A stretch of DNA of 6,601 nucleotides from DASPFV01 sp035620975 (GTDB taxonomy: Bacteria > Acidobacteriota > Vicinamibacteria > Vicinamibacterales > 2-12-FULL-66-21): NCBI GenBank assembly GCA_035620975.1, contig DASPFV010000231.1:1-6601 (forward strand). Direction: 5' to 3'. Positions 5,265 to 6,601 of this stretch are shown here, piece by piece; position 1 is the stretch's first letter; every line of letters begins with the position of its first letter. A program made the translations under genes and the position numbers. The notes beneath the pieces were generated by a model. The model was not told where the DNA came from. It searched no databases and worked only from the letters and a program-made list of their open reading frames with translations.

Positions 5265-6503
5265 CTAGTCAGTCGTCACGCTCGGACCTTGGGCGGCGAG
5301 TTGCGACTCCTGTCGGCCGCCGACCAGGCCGAGCAGCCTCCCCGTGTGCCTGGCGATGATCAGCTCCTCGTTGGTCGGAACGACCCAGGCCGACACACGG
5401 CTTTCCGGACGCGAGATGCGAGGTCCTCCGGCCGCATTGGCGGCGGCATCCACCTCGATGCCGAGCCAGGCCGACGCTTCGCAGATCCGTCGGCGGATCT
5501 CGACGGAGTTCTCGCCGATGCCCGCGGTGAACACCAGGCCGTCGACGCCGCCCAGCACGGCGGCCAGCCCGCCGATTTCCTTGGCGGCGCGGTACACGAA
5601 GTAGTCGACGGCCAGCCGCGCGCCCGGCTCACGGCTGTTCAGCAGATCGCGCATGTCGTTGCTGATCCCGGAAATGCCGAGCAGCCCGGACTTCTTGTAC
5701 AGAATCGTCTCCACTTCCTTCGCCGACAACCCCAGGGTCTGGAAGAGGTAGAGGACAACGCCGGGGTCGAGCGCGCCGGGGCGCGTCCCCATGCAGAGGC
5801 CGTCGAGCGCCGTGAAGCCCAGGGTGCTGTCCACGCTCCGCCGGTTCTTCAGCGCGCACAGGCTGGCGCCGCTGCCCAGATGCGCAACGATGACGCGCCC
5901 GCCGGCGAGCTCCGGCCCCACGGCCGGCAGCACGGAGGCGATGTACTCGTACGAGAGACCGTGGAACCCGTAGCGCTGGACCCCCGAGCGGCAGATGTCG
6001 CGCGGGAGCGGCACCACTTCGGCAACCGGAGGCTGGCCTCGATGGAAGCTCGTGTCGAAGCAGGCGACCTGCGGCACGCCCGGGAGCCGCTCCGCGACCG
6101 CCTCGATGGCGGCCAGGTTGTACGGCTGGTGCAGGGGTGCCAGCGGTATCAGCGCGCGCAACGCCTCGATCACCTCCGGCGTGACGATGGTAGGGCCCAC
6201 GAAAGTGGCTCCACCGTGCACGACGCGATGGCCGACGCCGAGCACACGCGCCCCGCCATACCGGGACCGCATCCAGCCGGCCAGGAAATCCAGCGCGCCC
6301 CGGCCATCGCGGACCGACGCGTCGAGTGGCTCGTCCGCGACCCGCTCGCCGGCGCCGTTCCTCGCCGTGAACCGGGGCGTCGTGCCTATCCCCTCGATCT
6401 GCCCCCGCGCTTCGAGCCCCCAGCCTTCGGGTGCAGCGCGGCTGTAGATGCAGAATTTCAGACTCGACGAGCCCGCGTTCAGGACGATGGCGTAGTCAGA
6501 CAT
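5265..6503 (-). CDS. ackA: Acetate kinase
   Basis: This 412-residue cytosolic enzyme transfers phosphate between acetyl phosphate and ADP, giving acetate and ATP (reversible). It belongs to the ASKHA fold. It opens with IVLNAGSSSLKF (Asn9 and the phosphate-binding Ser run). GHRVVHGG (Arg93), CFDTSFH (Asp150), RYGFHGLSYEY (His181) and the nucleotide-binding HLGSGASLCA (about 208-217) follow. MGTRPGALDPG (Arg241), GLVFTAGIGENS (about 322-333) and the Glu pair in PTNEELIIAR (about 379-380) complete the catalytic set known from Methanosarcina acetate kinase. Length is normal for the family, about 400 residues. I chose ATG at 6503 because the conserved region begins within a few residues. An in-frame TTG at 6515 is possible, and neither start has a clear ribosome site. 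It is the first visible gene of the ackA-pflB-pflA cluster. Its upstream DNA is the 28-base repeat at the right edge. Confidence 0.96.
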   Translation of the reverse strand: MSDYAIVLNAGSSSLKFCIYSRAAPEGWGLEARGQIEGIGTTPRFTARNGAGERVADEPLDASVRDGRGALDFLAGWMRSRYGGARVLGVGHRVVHGGATFVGPTIVTPEVIEALRALIPLAPLHQPYNLAAIEAVAERLPGVPQVACFDTSFHRGQPPVAEVVPLPRDICRSGVQRYGFHGLSYEYIASVLPAVGPELAGGRVIVAHLGSGASLCALKNRRSVDSTLGFTALDGLCMGTRPGALDPGVVLYLFQTLGLSAKEVETILYKKSGLLGISGISNDMRDLLNSREPGARLAVDYFVYRAAKEIGGLAAVLGGVDGLVFTAGIGENSVEIRRRICEASAWLGIEVDAAANAAGGPRISRPESRVSAWVVPTNEELIIARHTGRLLGLVGGRQESQLAAQGPSVTTD

Positions 6504-6535
6504 GATCACGAGCAAGCGAAGTCAGCGCGCGCCCG

Positions 6536-6601
6536 AATCCTTCCGCCTGAAGGCGGAAGCCACAATCCTTCCGCCTGAAGGCGGAAGCCACAATCCTTCC
6601 G
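6536..6601. repeat. 28-base direct repeat with internal hairpin, running off the right edge
   Basis: Two identical 28-base units (6536-6563 and 6564-6591) and the first 10 bases of a third are joined head to tail with no spacer. Each contains perfect inverted arms CTTCCGCC and GGCGGAAG around TGAA (6540-6559 in the first unit), followed by a CCACAAT linker. Both DNA strands could form the same 8-base-pair stem. The array begins 32 bases upstream of the ackA start, and its full length is not visible. Confidence 0.9.

Noticed and set aside
2648..5359. Very long plus-strand open frame (903 codons) opposite pflB
   Set aside because: It is antisense to a near-complete match to pyruvate formate-lyase. 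Its translation is rich in Arg, Val, His and Asp with no family resemblance, as expected for the reverse strand of a G+C-rich gene, and it reads through the repeat array.
5034..6578. Plus-strand open frame (514 codons) opposite ackA
   Set aside because: It is a shadow of acetate kinase and translates the heptamer and palindromic repeats at both ends. It has no recognisable domain.
6536..6601. CRISPR array at the right edge
   Set aside because: The 28-base units are directly joined with a constant linker and no variable spacers, and no cas gene is in view.

Overview
This is a strongly G+C-rich bacterial window holding six protein genes and four blocks of short tandem repeats that sit only in the gaps between genes. 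The most likely source is an Acidobacteriota genome, perhaps of the Vicinamibacteria type. That is an inference from G+C-rich codon use, a DUF4136 secreted protein beside other small exported proteins of unknown function, and degenerate GGTTCC-type heptamer arrays between genes. No marker gene for taxonomy is present.

Left part (1-1929). A minus-strand gene running off the left edge encodes the N-terminus of an exported protein of unknown function. It is separated from a plus-strand pair by about 470 bases with no convincing gene, and a heptamer array lies within that gap (547-601). The plus-strand pair (684-1307 and 1324-1929) encodes two exported proteins 16 bases apart: an unrecognised 207-residue protein and a DUF4136-family protein.

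Right part (2008-6503). A minus-strand cluster reads ackA, pflB, pflA in transcription order and converges on the plus-strand pair. PflB cleaves pyruvate with CoA to acetyl-CoA and formate. PflA installs the glycyl radical that PflB needs. AckA makes ATP and acetate from acetyl phosphate. Together they form an anaerobic, ATP-yielding acetate/formate branch. The link from acetyl-CoA to acetyl phosphate (phosphotransacetylase) is not in the window. All three proteins keep their diagnostic active-site residues.

Repeats. A 12-unit GGTTCC-type array fills most of the ackA-pflB gap and a four-unit CAAGAGC-type array fills the pflB-pflA gap. A 28-base direct repeat carrying a perfect 8-base-arm hairpin begins 32 bases upstream of ackA and runs off the right edge. 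These repeats are the least explained part of the window. I see no mobile element genes, tRNA, rRNA, CRISPR array or unmistakably new multi-gene system.
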